NCBI RefSeq assembly: GCF_000761245.1 | Contig: NZ_AWOR01000089.1 | Coordinates: forward strand, 186,001 to 250,000 | Length of the DNA: 64,000 nucleotides | DNA from: Comamonas testosteroni | GTDB taxonomy: Bacteria; Pseudomonadota; Gammaproteobacteria; Burkholderiales; Burkholderiaceae_C | Direction: 5' to 3' | Part shown: positions 1-7,814 of the stretch, piece by piece | Numbering within the stretch: the stretch's first letter is position 1 | How the letters are laid out: each line of letters starts with the position of its first letter | Made by a program: the position numbers and the translations under genes | The notes under the pieces: generated by a model | Database searches by the model: none | What the model was told of the DNA's origin: nothing | Seen by the model: only the letters and a program-made list of their open reading frames with translations

Positions 1-563
1 TGATGGGATTTTCCAAAGGCGGAATTGCGGCACGCATGAGCCTGGATGCACGCATTCGTGACAAGCTGGCGCCTTTCATTCAGCCCTTTGCCTTGCATGT
101 GGATTTTTACGGGCCTTGCTATGCGCTGCTGCAGTCGCGCAAAACCACGGGTTCGCCCTTGCTCAGCTTCAGAGCTGGGGAGGATGCATCGAATGATCTG
201 GTGGCCTGTGCGCAGCAGGAAAAAATCCTGCGTGAGGCGGGCTCCGAAGTCAGTACTGTGGTCTATGCCAGGGCCGGCCATGATTGGGAAAGCGACAAGC
301 CACGAGAGATGACGAATCTGCCCTACCTGTCCGGCTGCACGATAGAGTTCAATGACAAGGACTTCCCCGTCCTCAACGGCCAGGCGCTGATTCCAGCCGG
401 GGCTCAGTCCGATCGCCAGACGCGCTACAGGATTCGGGTGCAAAGCGGCAAAGCGCTGGGGGACTGCGTCAAGGTGGGCTATATCGCCGGACGCGATGAA
501 ACCGCACGCAGTCTGGCCGGCAAGCAGTTGCTGCAGTTTCTCAAGGTAAAGTTCGAGCAGTAG
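1..563 (+). CDS. Dienelactone hydrolase family protein, C-terminal part (cut by window edge)
   Basis: An alpha/beta hydrolase whose 5' end lies left of the window; the reading frame is already open at the first bases. The visible part begins almost at the nucleophile elbow GFSKGG (Ser is residue 4 of the visible part), followed by an acidic residue at RAGED (Asp about 61) and a histidine in AGHDW (about 93), which together give the Ser-Asp-His triad order of dienelactone hydrolase-like enzymes. After the histidine there are about 90 more residues, longer than in classical DLH. The substrate cannot be told. It is followed by a clear terminator, so it ends its own transcription unit. The family call is good; the function is open. 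Confidence 0.75.
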   Translation, partial: MGFSKGGIAARMSLDARIRDKLAPFIQPFALHVDFYGPCYALLQSRKTTGSPLLSFRAGEDASNDLVACAQQEKILREAGSEVSTVVYARAGHDWESDKPREMTNLPYLSGCTIEFNDKDFPVLNGQALIPAGAQSDRQTRYRIRVQSGKALGDCVKVGYIAGRDETARSLAGKQLLQFLKVKFEQ

Positions 564-581
564 ATAGGACTAGGCGGGAAT

Positions 582-612
582 GAAAAAGGCCAGCAGATGC
601 TGGCCTTTTTCA
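582..612 (+). terminator. Rho-independent terminator of the hydrolase gene
   Basis: GGCCAGC-AGAT-GCTGGCC stem flanked by an A-run on the left and a T-run on the right, about 20 bases after the stop codon. The A/T flanks extend the stem and could let it act in both directions. Confidence 0.85.
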
Positions 613-680
613 AGTGTCAACTTTGCCCGAAGTTCATTTCCATGAAACGTGGGCTTCTGTCAATTGAGTCGTCCGGAAAC

Positions 681-712
681 AAAAAAGCCGTGCAGCATGG
701 CCGCGCGGCTTG
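681..712 (-). terminator. Terminator of the leftward SnoaL/RND/YCF48 operon
   Basis: On the minus strand a stem of AAGCCGCGC and GCACGGCTT (one mismatch) is followed by TTTTTT. It lies about 20 bases past the stop of the SnoaL-fold gene and closes the three-gene operon. Confidence 0.75.
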
Positions 713-731
713 ATTGATGGAGTGTGGCCGC

Positions 732-1193
732 TCAGCTTGCGGGCTGCAGCACGGAGCGCTCACCGATCTCAAGCAGCATGGTCATGCTGCGCTTCTGGAT
801 GCGCCAGCCTTCGGGCAGCCTTACCCATTCGTCTTCATAGAAACCGATGGCGTCGTAGCGCAGATGACTGCGCTCGCCCAGTCCTTGATGCGCGGCTCGC
901 ACCTGAATCCTGCTGAGCGGGCGCTGCGGGTCGCCGGCATCGACTTCCAGATTGCCCAGCAGATGCTGGGTGGGGCCGCAGCCGTCAAGGTGGGTGCTGA
1001 TCATGCGGCGGACCTTGGCAACCCCTTCGCAGATGTAGCTGCCTCCGTAGACCGTGGTGCAGTCAGGTGCGAACACCTGCTGCAGCAAGTCCCAGTTGCG
1101 TGTGTCGCAGGCCGTGGCGTAGCGGGTCAGGGTCTGGGCCAGAGCATGTTCAAGAAGAACCTGCTCCAGCGTGCTTGCTGCAGTCTGCATCAC
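732..1193 (-). CDS. SnoaL/NTF2-fold protein
   Basis: A 153-residue protein with the pattern of the NTF2/SnoaL superfamily: an N-terminal helix with a Y...D motif (RYATACDTRNWDLLQQVF), a following beta strand with APDCTTVYGG, and a C-terminal curved sheet ending in GWRIQKRSM. The same fold holds ketosteroid isomerase, polyketide cyclases and dioxygenase beta subunits. Its ATG overlaps the stop of the RND gene (ATGA), so it is translationally coupled and last in the operon. Given the steroid-catabolic surroundings it may bind or convert a steroid intermediate, but this is inference. It is longer than the roughly 125-residue classical Delta5-3-ketosteroid isomerase and I do not claim it is that enzyme. 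Confidence 0.8.
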   Translation of the reverse strand: MMQTAASTLEQVLLEHALAQTLTRYATACDTRNWDLLQQVFAPDCTTVYGGSYICEGVAKVRRMISTHLDGCGPTQHLLGNLEVDAGDPQRPLSRIQVRAAHQGLGERSHLRYDAIGFYEDEWVRLPEGWRIQKRSMTMLLEIGERSVLQPAS

Positions 1194-3673
1194 ACTTTGC
1201 CGCTCACGGATGACTGGGGTTCGGGTTTGAGAATGCCGCCCGCGTGGCTGATGCCGCCTGCGCTGCCCGCCGCATGGGCCGGTCTGGGCTGCCGGTGCAG
1301 GCGCTTGACGCGCGCCCTGGCTTCCGCCGCACCCACATTCAGCCAGTAGGCCATGGCAGGCAGCAGGAAGATCGCGCCCAGCATGTTCACCAGGAACATG
1401 AAGGCCAGCAAAATTCCCATGTCAGCCTGGAACTTCAGTGCCGAGAACGCCCAGGTTCCCACACCTATGGACATGGTCAGCGCCGTGAAGATAGCGGCGT
1501 TGCCACGCTGGCGCATGGCTTCATAGAAGGCCTCGCGCAGCGTGATGTCTCGCTCGCGCAGCTCATGTTGCATGCTCTCGAACAGGTAGATGCCGTAGTC
1601 CACGCCCACACCCACGCCCAGGGCCACTACGGGCAGCGTGGGGACCTTCAGGCCAATGCCCAGCATGGCCATCAAGGCATTGCAGAGTATGGAGACGATG
1701 GCCAGGGGCACGACGATGCACAGCACGGCACGCCAGCTGCGGAAGGTCAGCCAGCACAGCAGCGTGATGGCGCCGAAGATGGAGCCCAGCATCTGCACTT
1801 CGGCATGTTCCACGGCCTCGTTGGTCGCGACCGCCACGCCGGCGTTGCCGCCAGCCAGCAGGAACTTGACGTTGGGTGTCTTGTCCGCAGCGATGAAATC
1901 ATGCACTTCATTGACGACATGGGTCAGCGTGGCGCCTTCGTGATCCTTGAGGAAGACCTGCAGATTGATGACCTTGCAGCCCTCGGTATTCAGGCCCAGA
2001 TCGGGAGACAGCGCCTTGGCGCCCGAGCGCAATGCGGCTTCGGTGCGCTGCAGCGCCGCCCAGCGAGGGTTGCCCTCGTTGTTGCTGGAGGCCGCGATCT
2101 TGGCCAGACCGGAGACGGTGGAGACAGATTGCACGCCGTCAACCCGGCGCATGCGCGATTCAAAGCGCTCCACGGCGTTCATCACCTGCCAGTTAAGGCA
2201 GCCTTCGTCGAGGTTGGAGGTTTCGACGAAGACGGACAGAACGTCCATGCCTATGGAATAGCTGCCGATGATGGTGTCGTTATCACGGTTGTAGCGCGAC
2301 TCGGCGCGCAACTCGGGAGCGCCCGTGCCAACGTCACCCGTCAGCAGCTTGCGCGACTCGTAGGTGCCCGCGGCCAGCAGCAGCAGCGACACCACCAGAG
2401 TCAGCATGGCGGGACGGGATTCGGCCAGTGCCGACAGTTTCCACCAGATGGGGTTACGGCCGTTTGCGGAGGTGGAGGGGGCTTGCATGGCCTTTTTTTC
2501 CAGGCGCAGATTGGCCAGCACCGCGGGCAGGAACACCTTGTTGGTGATGATCATCAGCAGCACGCCCATGCAGGCGGTCAAGCCCAACTCGTGCACGATG
2601 GGGATGTCGATCAGCATGATGACCATGAAGCCCAGGGCATTGGTCAGCAGCGCCAGAGCTCCGGGAACGGCCAGCTTGCGAATCGCATTCTCGGCGGCCA
2701 GCCTGGAGCTTAGGCCGGCGCGCACATCATGCTTCCAGGCTCCCGTCATCTGCACGGCATGGGATACACCGATGGAGAAGATGAGAAAGGGAACCAGGAT
2801 CGACATGGGGTCGATGCCGTAGCCGATCAGCGGCAAAATGCCCAGCAGCCAGATCACGGGCAGCAGTGCCACGGCCAGGCCCACCACCGTGAGGTTGGTG
2901 GACTTGGTATACACGCGCAGCATGATGGCGGTGATGACGAACGCAATGGCGAAGAAGGTCATCACGGTGGTCAGGCCGTCCATCACATCACCCAGCACCT
3001 TGGAAAAACCAATGATGTGGATGGAGATGTCCTTGCTTTCGAACTTGCTGCGGATCTCTTCCAGGCGCTGCGCCACCTTGTGGTAGTCGAGTTTTTCTCC
3101 GGTCTTTGGGTCGACCTCGAGCAGGTCGGCACGGACCATGGCGGATTTCAGATCGTTACTGACCAAAGAGCCGATCTGACCGGACTTGGCCACGTTGGAG
3201 CGTACCTGGGCCAGGCCTTGTTCGTTGGCCTCGAAGCGCGAAGGAATCAGCACCTCGCCCACATAGCCGTCTTCGGTGATCTCGATGTACTTCACATTCG
3301 GGGTGTACAGCGAATACACCTGACCACGGTTGACGCCGGGGGTGAAGAAGACCTCATCCGTCACGCCACGCAGTGCTTCGAGGAATTCCTTGTTGTAGAT
3401 ATCGCCTTGCTGGCCCTTCCACTCCACGCTCACCAGAATGCGGTTGGCGCCCGAGAAAGTGGCTGCATGCTTGAGAAATGCCGTCATGTACTCATGACGC
3501 ATGGGAATCAACTTGTTGAAGCCCGGATCCAGGTGGGTGCGCATGGCCGAGACAGCCAGCAGTGCCGTGGCAATCAGCGTCAGCACGACTATGGACTTGC
3601 TCCACGAGATCAGCCAGCGCGCCGTGGATGCAATAAACCGGTCCAGCCGGCTGGTGGGTTCGCTCAGAGTCAT
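1190..3673 (-). CDS. MMPL/RND-superfamily transporter
   Basis: An inner-membrane RND-type transporter of 827 residues with internal duplication: a first transmembrane helix near residue 30, a periplasmic loop of about 200 residues, a helix bundle (about 235-395), a second single helix near 420, a second loop, and a second bundle (about 630-790). Conserved stretches are FLIFSIGVSHAVQM in the first bundle and LGVGVGVDYGIYLFE in the second, typical of MMPL and sterol-sensing-like RND proteins rather than tripartite drug pumps. Its start overlaps the stop of the YCF48-like gene and its stop overlaps the SnoaL gene start. RND plus YCF48/BNR pairs are common beside steroid and aromatic catabolic clusters, so transport of a steroid or lipid-like compound is a fair guess; direction and substrate are unknown. 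Confidence 0.9.
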   Translation of the reverse strand: MTLSEPTSRLDRFIASTARWLISWSKSIVVLTLIATALLAVSAMRTHLDPGFNKLIPMRHEYMTAFLKHAATFSGANRILVSVEWKGQQGDIYNKEFLEALRGVTDEVFFTPGVNRGQVYSLYTPNVKYIEITEDGYVGEVLIPSRFEANEQGLAQVRSNVAKSGQIGSLVSNDLKSAMVRADLLEVDPKTGEKLDYHKVAQRLEEIRSKFESKDISIHIIGFSKVLGDVMDGLTTVMTFFAIAFVITAIMLRVYTKSTNLTVVGLAVALLPVIWLLGILPLIGYGIDPMSILVPFLIFSIGVSHAVQMTGAWKHDVRAGLSSRLAAENAIRKLAVPGALALLTNALGFMVIMLIDIPIVHELGLTACMGVLLMIITNKVFLPAVLANLRLEKKAMQAPSTSANGRNPIWWKLSALAESRPAMLTLVVSLLLLAAGTYESRKLLTGDVGTGAPELRAESRYNRDNDTIIGSYSIGMDVLSVFVETSNLDEGCLNWQVMNAVERFESRMRRVDGVQSVSTVSGLAKIAASSNNEGNPRWAALQRTEAALRSGAKALSPDLGLNTEGCKVINLQVFLKDHEGATLTHVVNEVHDFIAADKTPNVKFLLAGGNAGVAVATNEAVEHAEVQMLGSIFGAITLLCWLTFRSWRAVLCIVVPLAIVSILCNALMAMLGIGLKVPTLPVVALGVGVGVDYGIYLFESMQHELRERDITLREAFYEAMRQRGNAAIFTALTMSIGVGTWAFSALKFQADMGILLAFMFLVNMLGAIFLLPAMAYWLNVGAAEARARVKRLHRQPRPAHAAGSAGGISHAGGILKPEPQSSVSGKV

Positions 3674-4677
3674 TTTGTCGCTCCTGGGTCAGCCTGAGCG
3701 GCTGCCTTGGCTTGTTGTGGAGGGGGAAAGGGTTGCAGGCCTGCGTCGCTGGACATCCAGCCGCTGTCGGCGCCGGTAAGCACAATGTCGGTCAGGGTGG
3801 CGCGGCCCTTGGCGCGTTGCAGGCTGAAGCTCTTGCCGCCGTCCTTGCTCAGGCCGAGCATGCTGCCTTGTCCTACCAGGATGATGGTTCCATCCTTTTC
3901 CTGGGCATGGCCAAAGAAGGAGACCGGAGCCTGAATCGTCGACTTGACCCATTGCGCGCCCGGTGCGGCCTGCACAAAGGCGTTGCCGCGCATGCCATAG
4001 ATCAGCCAGCCGCCGTCGCGTGTAGCCATGGCGTTGTAGAAAGATCCGTTGTAGAACCCGGGCTCGATCTGCCAGCTTGCACCGGAGTCCTCGGACTTGA
4101 TGACCAGACCGCGCTCGCCCACGATCAGCCAGTGCTTGCCATCTTCGGAGCTGGCAATGCGGTTCATGTGCTTGTCCTCCACCTCTGAGGGCAGGGGCAA
4201 CTGCTCCCAGGTCTTACCGTTATCTTTTGAGGCGATGGCACGACCGAAGGCACCGACGCTGATCCAGTCGCCCGAAGGAAGGCGCGCGATCGACATCAGA
4301 GGCTCTCCGTTCTCCTTGGAGAAGGCAACCTCCTCCCAGGTGCTGCCGCCGTCCTTGGTACGCAGAATCCAGCCTTCGTGGCCAACGGCAAAGCCGGTTT
4401 TCTTGTCGGGAGAAAAAGCCATGCTGACGATGAGCGCCTGACGCTGCTCCTTGAGCTGTGCCTGCTGCCAGTGAGCACCCTTGTCGTCCGAGTACAGGAT
4501 TTCACCGAGTGCACCGGCTGTCAGCAGACGATCGCCCACCTGCGTGATGGTGTTGAAATGGCTGCGCTCGACGCCCATGGTGGTTGGCGCCAGCGGGGGC
4601 GGTGTGCGGGGCGCAAAGGCAAGCGCTGAGGCAAAGGCCACCAATGCTGCTGCGCCTATACCGACGGCTGTTTTCAC
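3670..4677 (-). CDS. YCF48/BNR-repeat exported protein
   Basis: A 335-residue protein with an N-terminal signal or anchor (MKTAVGIGAAALVAFASALAFA) followed by repeated Asp-box-like units such as SDDKGAHW, TKDGGSTW, SKDNGKTW and SEDSGASW. These mark a beta-propeller of the YCF48/Hcf136 type (photosystem II assembly family), which in non-photosynthetic bacteria usually sits beside an RND transporter. First gene of the leftward operon, overlapping the RND start by 4 bases. It probably acts outside the inner membrane as a partner of the transporter (inference). A start at 4677 is supported by an AAGGAG sequence just upstream on the minus strand. Confidence 0.85.
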   Translation of the reverse strand: MKTAVGIGAAALVAFASALAFAPRTPPPLAPTTMGVERSHFNTITQVGDRLLTAGALGEILYSDDKGAHWQQAQLKEQRQALIVSMAFSPDKKTGFAVGHEGWILRTKDGGSTWEEVAFSKENGEPLMSIARLPSGDWISVGAFGRAIASKDNGKTWEQLPLPSEVEDKHMNRIASSEDGKHWLIVGERGLVIKSEDSGASWQIEPGFYNGSFYNAMATRDGGWLIYGMRGNAFVQAAPGAQWVKSTIQAPVSFFGHAQEKDGTIILVGQGSMLGLSKDGGKSFSLQRAKGRATLTDIVLTGADSGWMSSDAGLQPFPPPQQAKAAAQADPGATK

Positions 4678-4756
4678 GTTGTCTCCTTGTTGATTCGTAC
4701 ACGCTGTGCATGTATTGCAAACACGGGTGCAGGTTCTTGATTTGGAGCCTCAGCAA

Positions 4757-4775
4757 CATCGTCCGAATGGACGTT
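4757..4775 (-). promoter_or_regulatory. Candidate steroid-regulon operator, site 1
   Basis: On the plus strand CATCGTCCGAATGGACGTT. Read on the minus strand, toward the YCF48/RND operon, it has the same order as the other two copies (left half, spacer, GGACGATG). It shares CATCGTCCGA with the reverse strand of the tesA1/tesA2 intergenic site, and CGTCC-GAAT-GGACG is a perfect dyad. It lies about 80 bases before the YCF48-like start. Confidence 0.5.
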
Positions 4776-4812
4776 TGCCCGGAGAATTAGGGGTATGTAC
4801 GGGGCCGGCTTT

Positions 4813-4831
4813 TTAGTCTCTACAGACGATG
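4813..4831 (+). promoter_or_regulatory. Candidate steroid-regulon operator, site 2
   Basis: TTAGTCTCTACAGACGATG on the plus strand, facing the thiolase-like gene and ending 56 bases before its ATG. GTCT-CTAC-AGAC is a perfect dyad inside it. It matches the tesA1/tesA2 intergenic site at TTAGTCT and GACGATG with an identical 5-base spacer, 10 kb away. Confidence 0.55.
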
Positions 4832-4887
4832 GATTCGGTCTGCTTCATTTACACAATGAATGCACACTTTCTTGGTAAGGGAGACAT

Positions 4888-6102
4888 ATGGGTTTGCAAG
4901 GAAAAGCGGCGCTGGTTGGCGTCGCGCAGTACAAGCCGCAGAAATACGCAACGGCGCCGCGCATGTTCCATCTGGAGCAGGTTGCCGACCTGACGCTGCA
5001 GGCTCTGGAGGACGCCGGCATGGAGCTGTCCGAGGTGGACGGCCTGATCACCAGCGCCCCGCACTTTCATGAAGCCAGCTGTTTTGTGCCGGCCATGGCC
5101 GGCGAGTACCTGGGCGTGCGCCTGAACTTTGCCGAGGTCGTGGACCTGGGGGGAGCGAGCTCCGTGGCCATGGTCTGGCGCGCGGCGGCTGCGATCGAGC
5201 TGGGGCTGTGCAACACCGTGGTCTGCGTGCTGCCGTCGCGCATGGCACCGATCTCCGAACATGACGACCACATCAAGGAAGTCATGAAGGCCAGCCGCTT
5301 CGGCGGCCACAGCACCCGCTTTGGCGCACCCGAGGCCGAGATGGACCTGCCCTATGGCCATATGGCGCAGAACACCGGCTATGCCATGATTGCCCAGCGC
5401 TACGGCGCGGTCCATGGTTACGATGCGGCCGCTCTGGCGCGTATCAGCGTGGACCAGCGCTTCAACGCCTGCCACAACCCCGACGCCATGTTCTATGGTC
5501 AGCCCATCACCGTCGATGACGTGCTGAATTCGCGCATGGTGGCCGACCCTTTGCATGTGCTGGAAATCGTGCTGCCGGCTGCAGGCGGCGGCGCCATGAT
5601 CGTCACCCGTGCCGACCGCGCCAAAACCACCAGGCACCGCCCAGTCAGCATCGTCGGCTGCGGCGAGCATGTGAGCAGCAAGTCGCCCACCTATATGGCC
5701 GACATGCTGCAGACCCCCATTGGTCCGGCCTCTGCCAAGGCTTTCGAGATGGCGGGCATGCGTCCCTCAGACATGCATATGGCGCAGATCTATGACTGCT
5801 ACACGATCACCGTGATGCTGACGCTGGAAGACGCGGGCTTTTGCGAGAAGGGCAAGGGCATGGACTTTCTGCGCAACAACGATTTCACCTTCAAGGGCAA
5901 CTTCCCCATGAACACCCATGGTGGCCAGCTGAGCTTCGGCCAGTCCGGCACGGCGGGCGGTATGTCACAGGTGATCGAAGCGGTGCACCAGATTCAGGGG
6001 CGTGCCGGCGACAGGCAGCTGGGTCGCAACGATCTGGCCTATGTGTCCGGAACCGGTGGCGTGATGAGCGAGCAGGGCGCCTTGATCCTGCGGGGAGCAT
6101 AA
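4888..6102 (+). CDS. Thiolase-superfamily protein, Ltp2/Sal1-like (probable steroid side-chain aldolase)
   Basis: A 404-residue thiolase-fold protein of the SCP2/lipid-transfer type. At the place of the nucleophilic cysteine of true thiolases the sequence is VDLGGASS (about residues 85-92), with no cysteine. It keeps YDCYTIT (Tyr302, Tyr305) and the HGGQLS motif (His344). Loss of the cysteine together with retained tyrosines is what is known of Ltp2-type retro-aldolases, which work with a DUF35 partner to remove steroid side chains. The next gene, 4 bases downstream, encodes just such a DUF35 domain, supporting this reading. A strong ribosome binding site (GGGAGA) precedes the ATG. The reaction is inferred; a CoA-thioester lyase acting on another substrate is possible. 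Confidence 0.75.
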   Translation: MGLQGKAALVGVAQYKPQKYATAPRMFHLEQVADLTLQALEDAGMELSEVDGLITSAPHFHEASCFVPAMAGEYLGVRLNFAEVVDLGGASSVAMVWRAAAAIELGLCNTVVCVLPSRMAPISEHDDHIKEVMKASRFGGHSTRFGAPEAEMDLPYGHMAQNTGYAMIAQRYGAVHGYDAAALARISVDQRFNACHNPDAMFYGQPITVDDVLNSRMVADPLHVLEIVLPAAGGGAMIVTRADRAKTTRHRPVSIVGCGEHVSSKSPTYMADMLQTPIGPASAKAFEMAGMRPSDMHMAQIYDCYTITVMLTLEDAGFCEKGKGMDFLRNNDFTFKGNFPMNTHGGQLSFGQSGTAGGMSQVIEAVHQIQGRAGDRQLGRNDLAYVSGTGGVMSEQGALILRGA

Positions 6103-6106
6103 GAAC

Positions 6107-7045
6107 ATGGCTTGGAACAAACCTCTGCCCCATCCCACGGAAATTTCTGCGCCGTACTGGGAAGGTCTCAAGGCCCACGAAGTGCGCATCCAGCAATGCG
6201 ATCGTGGACATTCGCTGTTTTTTCCGCGCACCCATTGCCCCACTTGCGGATCGCGCTCCCTGAAGTGGAGCAAGGTGTCGGGCGAGGGCACGCTCTACAG
6301 CTTCACCGTCGCGCGCATTCCCACCATGCCCGAGTTCACGGACGAGATGCCTCAGGCCCTGGCCGTGGTCGAACTTCGTGAAGGCGTGCGCATCAATACC
6401 ACCATGGTTGGCGTGGCTCCCGAGGCACTGAAGGTGGGCATGGAGGTGCGCCCCGTGTTTGACGAACGCCCGGGCGAGGTCACCCTGCTGCGCTTTACCG
6501 CCCATGGGGGCAGCCACCCGAGCGTCATCAAGGCCGACGCCGTGACCGAGGCTGCCGTGGTGGAGCACTCTGTCGCTGCCAAGCGCAAGATCTCCGTCAA
6601 GGACATCGAGGCCATGAAGTCGCTGGTGTCCGAGGAGTACAGCCCCTGGTCCAATGAGTTCACCGTGAGCCAGGAAGTCATCAACGAGTTCGCCAGGCTC
6701 TCGGGCGATGACTACTGGATCCACACCGATCCCGCGCAGGCGCGCGAGAAAAGCCCGTTCGGCACCACCATCGCCCATGGCGCCCTGGTGCAGGTGCTGG
6801 CCAGCCAGCTCAGGATTCCGCTGGACTACGAGGTGGTGGACTTCAACAACATGGTCAACTATGGCTCGGATCGTCTGCGCTTCCCGAGCCCTGTGCCCTC
6901 AGGTTGCAAGATCCGTGCGCGGGCTCGCATCAAGGCGGTGGAGCAGGTCAAGAGCGGTGTTCAGACCACGATGGAGCTCAACATCCATGTGGTCGGCCAG
7001 GATCGTCCTGCAGTCATCAACGACCTGGTGATTCTCTACATGTAA
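6107..7045 (+). CDS. DUF35 (zinc-ribbon/OB-fold) plus MaoC hydratase fusion protein
   Basis: A 312-residue two-domain protein. Residues about 1-135 form a DUF35 module with a zinc-ribbon (Cys31, His35, Cys44, Cys47, so a CHCC set instead of the usual four cysteines) and an OB fold. Residues about 165-312 are a MaoC-like hotdog domain with the hydratase motif SGDDYWIH (Asp201, His206) and GTTIAHG. In actinobacterial cholesterol degradation ChsH2 carries the same two domains in the opposite order, and its DUF35 part binds the Ltp2 aldolase. Here both activities, hydration of an enoyl-CoA and presentation to the aldolase, could sit in one chain with its partner gene directly upstream. It starts 4 bases after the thiolase-like stop with GGAG as ribosome binding site. 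Confidence 0.8.
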   Translation: MAWNKPLPHPTEISAPYWEGLKAHEVRIQQCDRGHSLFFPRTHCPTCGSRSLKWSKVSGEGTLYSFTVARIPTMPEFTDEMPQALAVVELREGVRINTTMVGVAPEALKVGMEVRPVFDERPGEVTLLRFTAHGGSHPSVIKADAVTEAAVVEHSVAAKRKISVKDIEAMKSLVSEEYSPWSNEFTVSQEVINEFARLSGDDYWIHTDPAQAREKSPFGTTIAHGALVQVLASQLRIPLDYEVVDFNNMVNYGSDRLRFPSPVPSGCKIRARARIKAVEQVKSGVQTTMELNIHVVGQDRPAVINDLVILYM

Positions 7046-7096
7046 TAGCCGCAGCCCGCCCTCAGAGAGCGGGTGTTTCAGTTTCTTCAAGGGTTG

Positions 7097-7125
7097 GGGC
7101 TTTGCGCAGGCAAAGCCCTTTTTTT
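7097..7125 (+). terminator. Terminator of the thiolase/DUF35-MaoC operon
   Basis: GGGCTTTG-CGCAGG-CAAAGCCC stem followed by a run of seven T, about 50 bases after the stop codon. Confidence 0.9.
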
Positions 7126-7174
7126 GCGGCCATTCACAGATGGGTCTCTGGCTCTGTAGGAATGCAAGAAATAT

Positions 7175-7229
7175 CAGCCAAATTGGCTTTATACCTATGT
7201 CTGAAGAGCGCTGGAAGCTATCAAATTAT
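7175..7229 (-). repeat. Dispersed extragenic repeat copy (GATAGCT/AGCGC type)
   Basis: On the minus strand TTTGATAGCTTCCAGCGCT (plus coordinates 7207-7225) is identical over 19 bases to 51621-51639. It lies in non-coding sequence. Related but more degenerate copies are at about 47641, 62036 and 63485. Confidence 0.6.
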
Positions 7230-7397
7230 TGAAACTCTGCTTGGCAGGAGTCAAAGCCATGCGATGGCGCCAACGGGGCGTCGATCTGGGGTTGCCACCT
7301 AAGTAAATACCTGCTCATCAAAATGGACGATGTTGCGTTTTCCGTGCTGGCCATACTGCAAACCAGAAAGGCCATAGAGCCTGAACAGGAGACAAGC

Positions 7398-7601
7398 ATG
7401 AAAACCTCTTTTCGCTGGATGAATGCACTTCGCGCAGTGTCGCTGGCCGCTGCGGCACTGGCGCTATACCTACCCGCCATGAATCTGCCACAGAGTGCCG
7501 CGGCGGCGGCGCAGGCGGACTCTGCGCTCAAGCTGCCCGCCGGCATCGTGCTCGCCAGTGCCCAGACCTCCTGGAGCGCGGTTTTTGCATCGGGCTATTG
7601 A
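7398..7601 (+). CDS. Small hypothetical protein with hydrophobic N-terminus
   Basis: A 67-residue ORF starting MKTSFRWMNALRAVS with an alanine/leucine-rich hydrophobic stretch (about 13-40) that could be a signal peptide or anchor. I chose the ATG at 7398 because AGGAGA lies 7 bases before it; an upstream in-frame ATG at 7323 has no such site. No family is recognised. It stands alone between the side-chain genes and the TonB receptor. Confidence 0.4.
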   Translation: MKTSFRWMNALRAVSLAAAALALYLPAMNLPQSAAAAAQADSALKLPAGIVLASAQTSWSAVFASGY

Positions 7602-7688
7602 GTCCTGCAGACCTAGAATCCTGCGGCTTCTTGCTGCCTAGCCGACTTTGATCTCTGGGCGATTTCTGTACTGTAAAGTACAGGTAAA

Positions 7689-7710
7689 TGAGACTGATTC
7701 TCGATTATCA
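7689..7710 (+). promoter_or_regulatory. Fur box upstream of the TonB receptor
   Basis: TGAGACT-G-ATTCTCG is a 7-1-7 imperfect dyad followed directly by ATTATCA; the whole resembles overlapping Fur sites. It lies about 105 bases before the receptor ATG, in the expected promoter zone, and predicts iron repression. Confidence 0.6.
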
Positions 7711-7814
7711 TGCGCACGCTTTTGCACAGCACACAGGTTGTAGCCAATTGATGCCGTAGTCCCTGCGGACGATACCCGCCAAGCCGAATTACAACTCCGT
7801 ATAACAAGGCATTT

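Larger units (their letters stand above)
7046..7397. other. Intergenic stretch without a confident gene
   Basis: It holds the terminator at 7097-7125 and one copy of the dispersed GATAGCT-type repeat (minus strand, about 7175-7229). No ORF with convincing coding character is seen on either strand. Confidence 0.6.

Noticed and set aside
732..1193. Classical ketosteroid isomerase
   Set aside because: Only the fold class fits; length and motifs are those of generic SnoaL-like proteins.
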